64,000 bases of DNA from assembly GCA_947500035.1 (NCBI GenBank), contig CANMQP010000012.1, forward strand, positions 62,001 through 126,000. The letters are read 5' to 3'. Each line of letters starts with the position of its first letter. Position 1 is the stretch's first letter. Source of the stretch: an uncultured Kiloniellaceae bacterium. Its GTDB lineage: Bacteria > Pseudomonadota > Alphaproteobacteria > Kiloniellales > Kiloniellaceae. The position numbers and the translations under genes are program-made. The notes below the pieces were generated by a model. It saw only the letters and a list, made by a program, of their open reading frames with translations. It searched no databases and had not been told where the DNA came from. This document shows, piece after piece, positions 43,482 through 52,018 of the stretch.

Positions 43482-44447
43482 GTGCAGTTAAACCGCGATG
43501 ACCTGAAAGAAGCCTATCGGCGCATGTGTCTTATCCGTGAATTCGAGGACAAGGTTCACGACGAATTCGCCGCCGGGAACATTCCCGGCTTCGTCCATCT
43601 CTACGCGGGCGAGGAAGCCTCGGCGGTCGGTGTCTGTATGCACCTGGAAGACCGCGACGCCATCGCCTCGACCCATCGCGGCCACGGCCACTGCATCGCC
43701 AAGGGCTGCGACGCCGAAGGCATGATGTCGGAAATCTACGGCAAGAAGGACGGTCTTTGCGGCGGCAAGGGCGGCTCCATGCATATCGCCGATCTCAGCA
43801 AGGGCATGCTGGGCGCGAACGGCATCGTCGGCGGCGGCCCGCCCCTGATCTGCGGCGCGGCCCTGACGGCCAAGACCCTCAAGACAGGCGGGGTCGCCAT
43901 CGCCTTCCTGGGCGACGGCGCCTCCAATCAGGGTACGACCCTGGAATCCTATAACCTCGCCAAAATCTGGAACCTGCCGGCTATTTTCGTGGTCGAAGAC
44001 AACGGCTATGCGGAGTCCACCGCCTCCGCCTGGTCCGTCGCCGGAACGCAGACCAAACGCGCCGAGGGCTTCGGGATGCCAGGCGTGGAAGTCGACGGCC
44101 ACGACTTCTTCGCGGTCTGGGAAGTCGCGCGTGAAGCCATCGAGCGGGCCCGGAACGGCGAAGGCCCGTCCCTCATCCATGTGAAACTCAATCGCTACTA
44201 CGGCCACTTCGAGGGCGATGCCATCACCTATAAAGGCGAGGGCGAAATCGACAAGATCAAGGCCACGAAAGACTGCCTGAACCTCTTCAAGCAGCGCGTC
44301 GTCGAAACCTCCCTGTTGGAAAGCGATGAACTCAGTGAGATCGAAGGCAGCGTCAAGAGTTACATCGACCAGTGCGCTGCGACGGCAATGAGCGGCAGCA
44401 CGCCAACGGAAGCCGACCTCATGACCGATGTGTATCTGAAGTATTGA
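43482..44447 (+). CDS. acoA: AcoA, acetoin dehydrogenase E1 alpha (TPP-dependent)
   Basis: A 321-residue E1 alpha subunit. Features are RMCLIREFEDKVHDEFAAG, GFVHLYAGEEASAVGV, STHRGHGHCIAKG, MHIADLSKGMLGANGIVGGG and the TPP/Mg motif GDGASNQGTTLESYNLAKIW. With AcoB it cleaves acetoin to acetaldehyde and hydroxyethyl-TPP, which is passed to the lipoyl arm of AcoC. The GTG at 43482 has an aaagggagg site eight bases upstream; the frame is open far upstream, but that part overlaps the sigma-54 promoter and is rejected. Confidence 0.93.
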   Translation: MQLNRDDLKEAYRRMCLIREFEDKVHDEFAAGNIPGFVHLYAGEEASAVGVCMHLEDRDAIASTHRGHGHCIAKGCDAEGMMSEIYGKKDGLCGGKGGSMHIADLSKGMLGANGIVGGGPPLICGAALTAKTLKTGGVAIAFLGDGASNQGTTLESYNLAKIWNLPAIFVVEDNGYAESTASAWSVAGTQTKRAEGFGMPGVEVDGHDFFAVWEVAREAIERARNGEGPSLIHVKLNRYYGHFEGDAITYKGEGEIDKIKATKDCLNLFKQRVVETSLLESDELSEIEGSVKSYIDQCAATAMSGSTPTEADLMTDVYLKY

Positions 44448-44492
44448 GGTTCTGACTGAGGCTGAAACCGGCAACGGCGTGTTCTTTAATTA

Positions 44493-44590
44493 GGTTCGAC
44501 TGACGTCGAACCGGCACCGGCCCTCTCCCCCACCCGGCCACCCACATGATCATTCCGTTGGGTGGCCGGGTGGGGGAGAGGGCTGGTGCC
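44493..44590. repeat. Compound palindrome in the acoA-acoB gap, including a 31-bp near-perfect inverted repeat
   Basis: GGTTCGAC-tgac-GTCGAACC (44493-44512) is followed directly by a 31-base arm (44513-44543). Its inverted copy lies at 44560-44590 with one mismatch and a 16-base loop. The arms are mostly CCCTCTCCCCCACCCGGCC and complement. The RNA hairpin would be extremely stable yet lacks a T-tract, so it is not an ordinary terminator. It may separate expression or stability of acoA from acoB. It resembles REP-like elements. Confidence 0.85.
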
Positions 44591-44622
44591 GAAACAAAAT
44601 AAGCGACCGAAGGGAGCAAACA

Positions 44623-45636
44623 ATGTCCGTAAAAAGCTATCGGCAAGCGCTCAACGAAGCGATCTACCAGGAAATGGAACGGGACGAGCGAGTCGTCGTC
44701 ATGGGCGAGGACATCGCCGGCGGCATGGGCGCGCCCGGCGAGGACGATGCCTGGGGCGGCGTTTTGGGCGTCACAAAGGGCCTTATGCCGAAATTCGGCC
44801 GGGACCGGGTGCTGGACACCCCGATCAGCGAAAGCGCCTTTATCGGCTGCGCGGCGGGCGCTGCGGCCACGGGTCTGCGTCCGGTGGCCGAGCTGATGTT
44901 CGTCGACTTCATGGGGGTCTGCTTCGATCAGATCTTCAATCAGGCGGCCAAATTCCGCTACATGTTCGGCGGTAAGGCGGTCACGCCGCTGGTGATCCGG
45001 ACCATGTACGGCGCGGGCTTCCGGGCGGCTTCGCAACACAGCCAGTGCCTCTACCCGCTCTTTACCCATATTCCGGGCCTGAAGGTGGCGCTGCCTTCCA
45101 ATGCTTACGAAGCCAAGGGCCTGATGACCCAGGCGATCCGCGACGACGATCCGGTGGTGATCTTCGAGCACAAGGCCATGTACGACGAAGAGATGGAAGT
45201 GCCCGACGAGGCCTATGGCATCCCCTTTGGCGAGGCCAACGTGACCCGCGAGGGCGATGACGTCACCCTGGTCGCTTTCGGGCGCATGGTGAACCTCGCG
45301 AACGACGCGGCAGACAGTCTGAAGGCATCAGGCATTACCTGCACCGTGGTCGACCCCAGAACCACCTCGCCGCTCGACACCGAGACAATTCTGGAAACCG
45401 TTTCCGAGACCGGGCGTCTGGTGGTGATTGATGAAGCTCATCCGCGCTGCAACATGGCCACGGATGTTTCGGCCCTGGTCAGCCAGGAGATCTTCAGCGA
45501 TCTGAAAGCCCCGGTCAAAATGGTGACCGCGCCGCACTGCCCAGTGCCCTTCTCGCCGGCCTTGGAAGATCTCTACATTCCCAGCACCGCTAAGATCGAA
45601 GCCGCGGTTCGGGAGGTCCTCGGAAAAGGCCACTAG
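44623..45636 (+). CDS. acoB: AcoB, acetoin dehydrogenase E1 beta
   Basis: A 337-residue transketolase-type E1 beta subunit. Features are SYRQALNEAIYQEMERDERV, VMGEDIAGGMGAPGEDDAWG, RVLDTPISESAFIGCAAGAA, VVIFEHKAMYDEE and VVDPRTTSPLDTETI. It pairs with AcoA to make the TPP-binding heterotetramer. A gggag ribosome site precedes the ATG. It is separated from acoA by 175 bases of mostly hairpin DNA and from acoC by 253 bases with further hairpins. Confidence 0.93.
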   Translation: MSVKSYRQALNEAIYQEMERDERVVVMGEDIAGGMGAPGEDDAWGGVLGVTKGLMPKFGRDRVLDTPISESAFIGCAAGAAATGLRPVAELMFVDFMGVCFDQIFNQAAKFRYMFGGKAVTPLVIRTMYGAGFRAASQHSQCLYPLFTHIPGLKVALPSNAYEAKGLMTQAIRDDDPVVIFEHKAMYDEEMEVPDEAYGIPFGEANVTREGDDVTLVAFGRMVNLANDAADSLKASGITCTVVDPRTTSPLDTETILETVSETGRLVVIDEAHPRCNMATDVSALVSQEIFSDLKAPVKMVTAPHCPVPFSPALEDLYIPSTAKIEAAVREVLGKGH

Positions 45637-45795
45637 AGCAGATCAAGCTTAGATAGAGTCGCCAAAGGCGACCTATCGCACTTGTGAATCTGCTCTGGTC
45701 TTTTGAGTTAGTTCGGATTCATATCTTTAGACGAAATCGCAAAGCGATTCCGATTAAAGACAATCCGAACTATAAATTGCATTCTTTACAGAATG
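45635..45795. repeat. Three successive hairpins in the acoB-acoC gap
   Basis: Hairpin 1 (45635-45696) has outer arms AGAGCAGAT/ATCTGCTCT and inner GTCGCC-aaa-GGCGAC. Hairpin 2 (45711-45770) has outer arms GTTCGGATT/AATCCGAAC and inner AATCGC-aaa-GCGATT. Hairpin 3 (45780-45795) is CATTCT-ttac-AGAATG. The first starts inside the acoB stop codon. The outer agagca motif recalls the end of the 268-bp palindrome at 1813. Post-transcriptional tuning or mobile palindromic repeats are both possible. Confidence 0.75.
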
Positions 45796-45889
45796 TAAAC
45801 CACCTGTGCGGTTATTGAGGCCGTTGAAGGAATAGGATTTTTTACCTTCAATTCGACTTAAAAAAGGTCAAATATTTCGGAGACGCTGA

Positions 45890-47008
45890 ATGAGCGGGAA
45901 TATCGAACCAATCCTGATGCCCAAGTGGGGCCTCGCGATGGAAGAAGGCATGCTGGTTGAGTGGCAGGTTGAGGAAGGCGACGCCATCGAAAAGGGTCAG
46001 GAGATCGCTGACATCGAAACTACCAAGATCACCAATGCCTTCGAATCTCCGCTAACGGGCCAGCTGCGCCGCTTCGTGACCATGGACGGCGAGACCGTGC
46101 CGGTGGGTTTCCTGCTCGCCGTTTGTGCCGCGGAAGATGTCGACGATGCCGAGATCGACGGTTTCGTCCGGGATTTCAAAGACAACTTCGTCCTGGACGA
46201 AGCCGCTGCCGGCGCCGCGGAACCGGAGACCGTGGAAATTGAGCCGGGCCAGTCTATCCGCTATATGGCCATCGGGTCGGACGACTCCGAGCCGATCCTT
46301 TTCGTGCACGGCTTTGGGGGCGGTTTCGACAACTGGATGCTGAACCAGGAGGCGCTGTCGGAAGACTTCCGGACATACGCCATCGACCTGCCCGGTCATG
46401 GCGGTTCTACGAAACAGGTCGGCGATGGTGAACTCGCCACCCTGACCGACATGCTGCATAGTTTCATGTCCGTCATGAAGATCGAGCGTGCGCATCTCGT
46501 CGGGCATTCCATGGGCGGCGGCATCGCCCTTGATCTCGCCACCCGATACCCGAGCCAGGTGGCCAGTCTGTCGCTGATCGCACCGGTCGGTTTCGGGCCC
46601 GATATCAATATGGAGTACATTGACGGCTTCATCACGCAGACCCGTGCGCGGAAGCTGCGGGCCGTGATCGAACTTCTGGTCGATGATCCGACGGGAATCT
46701 CGCCCGACATGATCGAGGAGATCATCAAGTACAAGCGTTTGGACGGTGTCGGCCCGGCTCTGGAGTTGTTGCGCGACAAGATCATGCCCTCAGGTCAGCA
46801 AGCGGCCGAGCTTAAGGACCGTCTCGAAGACCTGGTCGCGCCGACGCAGATCATATGGGGCCGGAACGACCGGATCATTCCCGCCTCTCACGCAGACGGG
46901 CTGCCAGATAGATTCAAGATACAGATCTACGACGATACCGGGCATATGCCGCATATGGAGCGTGCCAACGAGGTCAACGCCTTGATCAGCGCCATCGCCA
47001 AGAGCTGA
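45890..47008 (+). CDS. acoC: AcoC, lipoyl-domain/alpha-beta-hydrolase E2 of acetoin dehydrogenase
   Basis: A 372-residue protein of AcoC type. Residues 1-80 are a lipoyl domain with the modified Lys46 in DIETTKITNAFES. Residues 115-372 form an alpha/beta hydrolase: FVHGFGGGFDNW (oxyanion), nucleophile Ser in VGHSMGGGIAL, Asp in IIWGRNDRIIP and His in DDTGHMPHME. It takes the acetyl unit from E1 and gives acetyl-CoA. The lipoamide-reoxidising E3 (acoL) is not in this window, so another gene must supply it. It ends 24 bases from the convergent gene at 47033. Confidence 0.92.
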   Translation: MSGNIEPILMPKWGLAMEEGMLVEWQVEEGDAIEKGQEIADIETTKITNAFESPLTGQLRRFVTMDGETVPVGFLLAVCAAEDVDDAEIDGFVRDFKDNFVLDEAAAGAAEPETVEIEPGQSIRYMAIGSDDSEPILFVHGFGGGFDNWMLNQEALSEDFRTYAIDLPGHGGSTKQVGDGELATLTDMLHSFMSVMKIERAHLVGHSMGGGIALDLATRYPSQVASLSLIAPVGFGPDINMEYIDGFITQTRARKLRAVIELLVDDPTGISPDMIEEIIKYKRLDGVGPALELLRDKIMPSGQQAAELKDRLEDLVAPTQIIWGRNDRIIPASHADGLPDRFKIQIYDDTGHMPHMERANEVNALISAIAKS

Positions 47009-47032
47009 GTGTAACGGAGCGAAGGCTTGGGG

Positions 47033-48169
47033 TCAGTGCAGGGTTCTGCCTGTTGCGTCGCTGCGTTCGAAATGCCACGAACGGGTGTGACGGGACGGGA
47101 CTTCGCTGCCAGGTGTCCGTGTCCGCAAGGGCAGAATCAAACCAGCGGTCCGGAGGCTTTTCGCCAGACTTGATAGCGCGCCGGCAGACAGACGGATTGC
47201 GGCCGGCGGTAGCCAGTTTGCGAGCGCGTGATAGGCAGGGGCGCTATCGCCCCGCTGGAAGCCTGCAACGGCGTGCAGCAGGTCGGCCTCATCGGACGAA
47301 AGGTTCGGACAGGCCGGTCCGCGCACATCGACCATTCGGCTGGCGGCGTAGGCAATGTTGCGCAGAACAGCGTTTAAGCCCGCGGTGCAACCTGAAATAC
47401 CATAGTGTCCGAAGTGGGCCTCGAGAACAGGAAAAGGGTCCTTTTCCTGATGCAGACAACCCACCCAGCGCCGCGTGCCCTGCAAGATAACCGCTTCCCC
47501 CAGTCTCAGGTCCCGGACTAGCTCAACAATAGGCACGCTGTCCTTCTTATCGCTCTCGAAGAGTGATGTTTCGCCCTGGGACACCTCTGTGATCATACCA
47601 CTCATGGAATGCCCCGACTTCAAAAGAAGCATCGCAAAGAAGCGGGCGTACCGGGTGAAAGAGAGGCTGAAATCGGCATTTATCAGCCATTGAACGAGCA
47701 TTGCCGCGCGCTCGATTTCCGCCTGCTGAAAGGCGGAAAGGATCGACAAAAAGTGTTCTTCATGAATAGAGAGACACTCTTCGTCGTAGGCATTGATGCG
47801 CAGTTGGCAGCGCGCGCCTTGTCCAAGGGCTGTCATGAGCCGGCTGAAGGTCTCGAGCGCCTCAGCAAGATGTGCATCTCCGAAGACCTTCGTAAAGGTC
47901 GCGCTCAGATAGCCGAGTTCTCCCCCGATCAAGTCTGGCTGGCAGAGATCTGGCCGGGTGGATTTTGGCCTAGTAGGATTTGACTGGGTGGGATTTGGCC
48001 GTATCGGATTCGTTGGATCATCAACGCCACAGCTATGACTGCTGTCCTCTCTCCGGCGTGCGTGGTCGTATTTTCGCAGCGACCAGATGACCAAGGCTTC
48101 AGGCAGCGTCAGGTCGGCCACAACACGGACTTTTTGACCTTCCAGGCCATGCTGCATACCGCCATCCAT
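47033..48169 (-). CDS. Unrecognised protein with N-terminal pentapeptide repeats and Fur-like upstream operator
   Basis: A 378-residue protein that I cannot assign. The ATG at 48169 follows AGGAG. Residues about 54-80 are short Pro-rich repeats of the form N-P-T-R-P. The remainder is predicted mostly helical and soluble (LSILSAFQQAEIERAAMLVQ, ISGCTAGLNAVLRNIAYAAS), without signal or membrane segment. Its upstream region has a 36-base palindrome resembling an iron-responsive (Fur/Irr) operator. It stands alone, convergent with acoC. A role in iron physiology is only inference from the operator. Confidence 0.6.
   Translation of the reverse strand: MDGGMQHGLEGQKVRVVADLTLPEALVIWSLRKYDHARRREDSSHSCGVDDPTNPIRPNPTQSNPTRPKSTRPDLCQPDLIGGELGYLSATFTKVFGDAHLAEALETFSRLMTALGQGARCQLRINAYDEECLSIHEEHFLSILSAFQQAEIERAAMLVQWLINADFSLSFTRYARFFAMLLLKSGHSMSGMITEVSQGETSLFESDKKDSVPIVELVRDLRLGEAVILQGTRRWVGCLHQEKDPFPVLEAHFGHYGISGCTAGLNAVLRNIAYAASRMVDVRGPACPNLSSDEADLLHAVAGFQRGDSAPAYHALANWLPPAAIRLSAGALSSLAKSLRTAGLILPLRTRTPGSEVPSRHTRSWHFERSDATGRTLH
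47930..48010 (-). repeat. Degenerate 15-bp tandem repeats encoding NPTRP-like pentapeptides
   Basis: About five units of 15 bases lie in frame inside the gene at 47033; peptide units read NPIRP, NPTQS, NPTRP, KSTRP, DLCQP. Unit length equals a whole number of codons, so copy number could change without breaking the frame. Confidence 0.7.
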
Positions 48170-48211
48170 GTGATCAACTCCTGTCGCTGTGACGATTTCC
48201 AATCAGGTACA

Positions 48212-48247
48212 ACTAAAATTGAGAATGAGTTGCATTTGCATTTTAGT
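48212..48247. promoter_or_regulatory. Palindromic Fur/Irr-like operator upstream of the gene at 47033
   Basis: Outer arms ACTAAAAT and ATTTTAGT enclose TGAGAATG-agttg-CATTTGCA, close to the TGAGAATNATTCTCA pattern of Fur boxes. It lies about 43-78 bases before the start codon at 48169, in the expected promoter zone. Identification is by eye only. Confidence 0.6.
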
Positions 48248-48436
48248 CAAGTGAAGAGTCTGGTTGCGAAGCGGAAAGCAAAGATCGGCACTCGGCCGGG
48301 CAGACTGGCAGGGAGACGAGAGGGCAGACCAGCGGTCAGCTATTGGTGGTCACAAAATTTTATCGGCTGGATCGTGGCGTCGCCGGATCTTTAACCGGGC
48401 AAGCTCCGGCTCGGCACCAGTTCAACAAACCCCAAC

Positions 48437-49576
48437 TCAACGGGGCTGGGGTCGTGGCGGCGGTTCCTTCATGAAGCGCTCGGCCGCCAGGGCGGCGCGC
48501 GGATCAACCTCTTTTAAGCGCTCTAGGGCCAGTTGAGCAATTGCCGGGTCGCCACCCCAGACCCCAGCCTGGATCGCGAAGCGCAGCACTTGCGGATCAT
48601 TCGGCGCATGCTGCATGAGAAAGTGGAGATGCAGCAGTTCTTCTTCATAGCGCAAAGCCATGTGGTAGGTGATCGCCAAACCGATCCTGCTGTTCAATGC
48701 GTTCGGGTCCTGCTCGACGGAGTCCAAAAACAGGGCCAGCGATTCTTCAGTCATCCTCCGAATGCCAAAGGCCTGGCCCGCGAGGTCATAGAGCTGCCGA
48801 TTGCCGCTGCGCCGGCAGGCGGTGGTCAGCGCCTTGATCTGTTGCTCGTCCAGCGCGCCGCGGCGCCCGCGCAGGTTTTCGAGCTGAAGTGTGCAGATAC
48901 GGATCGCCGCCCCTATCTCCGCGCTGACGGCTTCGTGCTCAGGTCCGCTTCGCTCTTTCAGGATAGCGAGAGCGCTAGAAGGCACGGCTTCAAATCTCCC
49001 TTCGCCACCTGCAGCCGTAATCCCAACCAGTCGTCCTTCTTCATCGACAAGTGCGCCGCCACTATGATCGTAGTCACTAAAACTGCTGTGATGCAAACGC
49101 GCGAGAGGCTTACCTTCAGCTGGCAACAGCGTCACACTTCCCGGATCGTAAGCTCTGATCCTTTGTAACCGGACATCTGCGCCCACGGTAAAGAGTGTCG
49201 AGTCTTCCTGCGCGTCAACTGCTTGTAGAATTGGTCCGGGCGGCAGATCAGGCGCGGAAAGCAAAATGATGTCAGCTTTGTAGTCACTCGGTATGACCTC
49301 AGCTTCGATTCTTTTGCCGCCGTGGAGGAAAACCTCCACTGTTTTGCGGTCGGCCACCACGTGCCGGGACGTCACCAATCGAGTTTCGCTAATGCGTGTC
49401 GCACTCGCCAAGGGCTCAAAAGAAGAAATAGCAAAGACCGCCAGGCGCGCCGCACAAACCGGCGCGGGCTGCCGGCAATCCTCGCCCTGGGCATGGGCGG
49501 CAGCCGGGAGAAGCAGAACTGCAAGCACAACAAGAGAAAATGGCAGGAGCTTCAGGAGATCGGTTTTTGGACGCAC
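48437..49576 (-). CDS. Secreted trypsin-like serine protease with helical C-terminal extension
   Basis: A 379-residue protein with a signal peptide (LLPFSLVVLAVLLLPAAAHA). The protease domain (about residues 40-210) shows His in VTSRHVVAD, Asp in YKADIILLSA and Ser in DYDHSGGALVDEEGRLVGI. The Ser motif is DHSGG instead of GNSGG. Residues 225-370 are helical and TPR-like (SLALFLDSVEQDPNALNSRI and LHFLMQHAPNDPQVLRFA), a likely protein-binding module in place of the usual PDZ domain. It is divergent from the second protease gene at 49692. Confidence 0.82.
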   Translation of the reverse strand: MRPKTDLLKLLPFSLVVLAVLLLPAAAHAQGEDCRQPAPVCAARLAVFAISSFEPLASATRISETRLVTSRHVVADRKTVEVFLHGGKRIEAEVIPSDYKADIILLSAPDLPPGPILQAVDAQEDSTLFTVGADVRLQRIRAYDPGSVTLLPAEGKPLARLHHSSFSDYDHSGGALVDEEGRLVGITAAGGEGRFEAVPSSALAILKERSGPEHEAVSAEIGAAIRICTLQLENLRGRRGALDEQQIKALTTACRRSGNRQLYDLAGQAFGIRRMTEESLALFLDSVEQDPNALNSRIGLAITYHMALRYEEELLHLHFLMQHAPNDPQVLRFAIQAGVWGGDPAIAQLALERLKEVDPRAALAAERFMKEPPPRPQPR

Positions 49577-49691
49577 GTTCTGCAGCTTTCGAGCAATTGC
49601 GGAGGGGTGATTTATCGTGGCGGCGGTTTACCGCGCCAAGGGAGTCTGCTCTAGTCGGTGAAGGGCAGCAATTGATAATTGGTTGGACGCT

Positions 49692-50390
49692 ATGAAACGG
49701 GTTCTAAAGGCATCTTACGTCGGCATCTTCGCGCTGCTGTTTGCGGTCTCAGCGCCCCTACAGGCGGACCACGCGGAAACAGCCTGGAAGATCGCCTCGC
49801 CCTCGGTGGTTTCCGTGCAACCGACCTGGCCCGGGTACAACAGGCCGGGTTTCGGGGCGCCGCAAGGCACGGCTCCCGAAGGCACGGGCGTCGCCATCCT
49901 GGAAGAAGGTCTGATCGTGACCGCCGCCCACGTCGTTGCGCGCGCCACGGAGGTCAAGGTTCGGGATCACAAGGGGAACCAGATCGCGGCTGAGATCCTC
50001 GCAATCGACGGCGCCTCCGACATCGCCTTGCTGCGCGTCGACGCGCCCACACAACCCATCGAGATCGCCCCTGACCGCCCTGCCACCGGTGCCCATGTTT
50101 GCACTATCGCAAACGCCTTCGGGCTTGATCTCAGCATCACCTGCGGCATCGTCTCGGCCAATGCGCGCTCCGGGATCGGCTTCAACCCGATCGAAGACTT
50201 CATTCAGACCGACGCCGCCGTTAACCCCGGTGCTTCGGGTGGCGCACTGATCGACGAAGAAGGGCGTCTGGTCGGCATGCTCAGCGCCATCTTCACCAAG
50301 GAGTCCGACGCAAACGCCGGGGTCAATTTCGCAGTCTCGGCAGAACTCCTGCGCGCGCGGGTCGACAAGATGCTGGAGTCACAAAACTAG
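49692..50390 (+). CDS. Secreted trypsin-like (DegP-type) serine protease without PDZ domain
   Basis: A 232-residue protein with a signal peptide (GIFALLFAVSAPLQADH). The triad is His in VTAAHVVA, Asp in GASDIALLRV and Ser in NPGASGGALIDEEGRLVGM, all in DegP-like context. No PDZ follows. The ASGGALIDEEGRLVG segment closely matches HSGGALVDEEGRLVG of the divergent protease at 48437, so the two are probably related. Its stop codon overlaps that of the convergent gene at 50387 within CTAG. An in-frame TTG lies nine bases upstream of the ATG. Confidence 0.85.
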   Translation: MKRVLKASYVGIFALLFAVSAPLQADHAETAWKIASPSVVSVQPTWPGYNRPGFGAPQGTAPEGTGVAILEEGLIVTAAHVVARATEVKVRDHKGNQIAAEILAIDGASDIALLRVDAPTQPIEIAPDRPATGAHVCTIANAFGLDLSITCGIVSANARSGIGFNPIEDFIQTDAAVNPGASGGALIDEEGRLVGMLSAIFTKESDANAGVNFAVSAELLRARVDKMLESQN

Positions 50391-51367
50391 CCTGAGGTCT
50401 CGCCGGCACGCTGGTCCCGTTCGTGGAAAATAAAGCCCAGAACATTCATCAGAAACTGCGCGGCCAGGAACGCGGTCGAACCGCTCTGGTCGTAATCGGG
50501 CGCGACCTCGACGAAATCGATGCCGACGATGTCGCCGCGCTTTGCCAGACCCTGGAAGAGCTCCAGAACCTCGTAATAGAGGAACCCGCCATGGCTTGGC
50601 GTTCCGGTGCCCGGCGCGATCGAGGGATCGAAACCGTCCACATCGACTGTCGCGTAGTAGCGGACACCTTCCGGAATGCGGGCCAGCACGCCTTCGGTTC
50701 CCAGCCTGCGTACATCGCGCACCGAGAGGATATCAGAGCCCGCATCCCGCGCGGCCTGGTAGTCTTCCCGGTTGGAGGAGGACACGTTGCGGATGCCCAT
50801 CTGGGTAAATCCGGTCACATGTGACATCTCCGACGCCCGGCGCAGCGGATTGCCGTGGCCGTAGCGCACCCCGTGGCGCTCGTCGACAAAGTCCAGATGC
50901 GCGTCGATATGAATGATGTGGACCGGCGGTTGATCGTCGAAGGCGCGAATGCAGGGAATGTGCACCGAATGATCGCCGCCAAGAACGACAGGCAGCGCGC
51001 CTGCTTTCAGGATCGCACGAACTCCGGTCTCGATGTTGGTATGGCTGTTGATAGTGTCGGTATGGATGATATCCGCGTCGCCAATATCGACCATCCTGAC
51101 CTTGTCGACCGGCAGATACGTTATGTCGTCCTCAAAATCGTAAGCACCGCCATGCCCGAAGGAGAAGAGCGTGGACGCCTCGCGGATCGAACGTGGCCCG
51201 AAGCGCGCACCGGCCCGATACTGCGTGCCCATATCAAAGGGCGCGCCGAGGATCGCCACATCGGCATCTATCTGTTCCCACTCAAGGCAGATCGGCTGTT
51301 TCCCGAAGGTACAGTGACCGACAAAGGGAAGATTGAGCCGTCCTTTCTCATATCCATGCTCCGACAT
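50387..51367 (-). CDS. Agmatinase/ureohydrolase-family enzyme
   Basis: A 326-residue member of the arginase/agmatinase family. Di-manganese ligands lie in VVLGGDHSVHIP, IIHIDAHLDFVDE and YATVDVDGFDPSIAPGTGTP; GAPFDMGTQYRAGARFGPRSIR near residue 40 is the agmatinase-type N-terminal motif. It would hydrolyse a guanidino compound such as agmatine or guanidinobutyrate to urea plus an amine. No partner gene marks its substrate. Confidence 0.9.
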   Translation of the reverse strand: MSEHGYEKGRLNLPFVGHCTFGKQPICLEWEQIDADVAILGAPFDMGTQYRAGARFGPRSIREASTLFSFGHGGAYDFEDDITYLPVDKVRMVDIGDADIIHTDTINSHTNIETGVRAILKAGALPVVLGGDHSVHIPCIRAFDDQPPVHIIHIDAHLDFVDERHGVRYGHGNPLRRASEMSHVTGFTQMGIRNVSSSNREDYQAARDAGSDILSVRDVRRLGTEGVLARIPEGVRYYATVDVDGFDPSIAPGTGTPSHGGFLYYEVLELFQGLAKRGDIVGIDFVEVAPDYDQSGSTAFLAAQFLMNVLGFIFHERDQRAGETSG

Positions 51368-51475
51368 CTTCTCCGTCCTCTACTGCCGTATCACTCGCAG
51401 CGCCAGGATAATGCCTAAAGGCTTTTCGAAGACACCAAATAATCAGGAGACCACGGTAGGAACAGTCCGCCATGC

Positions 51476-52018
51476 CTACGCGAGGCTGATACAGGCATCG
51501 ATCCGCCACTGTGTGATGGGAATATCTACGCCCGAATAGGCGTATGCGATGCGGTCAAAATGAACTGAACGTCCGGCGAATTCTGGTTCCATGCGCGTAC
51601 GCAACGACCGCTTTACGCCCTCGTCGATATGGCCGTAAGCCAGTGAGATATGGGGCATGAATGCTGTCGGCGGAACAATTGATCCAGTCCCGAAGTTCTT
51701 TGCCTGACCCTGGAGCGCCGAAAGCGCCGGATGCATTTTCAGGCGCAGAAAAAACGCCGTGAAGAACGTGGACTGCACATCGATCCCGTCGATCTCGACA
51801 TCAAAAACGGACTGGCTCGCCGCGAGCGCCGGGAGTGCCGTCTCGGCCTTCTCCGGTGCGTCCGATAAACCTCCGATCAAGGTCACATGCGGAAAGAAAG
51901 CTTCTGTCTCAAGCTCAGCGGAAAGTTTGGCGATCAGGGCTCTGACCCAGACTTCATCTTCTTCACATAGCAGAAGCCAGAGCGAATAGCTTCCGGCGAT
52001 GGGTTCAACCTGGGTCAA
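51476..52018 (-). CDS. 2H-family phosphoesterase (cyclic-phosphodiesterase/RNA-ligase-like)
   Basis: A protein of about 180 residues with two HxT/S-L motifs, FFPHVTLIGG and FMPHISLAYG, diagnostic of the 2H phosphoesterase fold. Members cleave cyclic nucleotide phosphates such as ADP-ribose 1'',2''-cyclic phosphate or 2',3'-cyclic RNA ends. No methionine is near the N-terminus: the TTG at 52018 has GGGAG in front and gives the usual family length; a further in-frame TTG at 52102 lacks a ribosome site. Exact substrate unknown. Confidence 0.8.
   Translation of the reverse strand: MTQVEPIAGSYSLWLLLCEEDEVWVRALIAKLSAELETEAFFPHVTLIGGLSDAPEKAETALPALAASQSVFDVEIDGIDVQSTFFTAFFLRLKMHPALSALQGQAKNFGTGSIVPPTAFMPHISLAYGHIDEGVKRSLRTRMEPEFAGRSVHFDRIAYAYSGVDIPITQWRIDACISLA

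Noticed and set aside
47930-48010. Tandem repeats as a possible CRISPR array
   Set aside because: Units are 15 bases, contiguous without spacers, degenerate and in frame with a gene.
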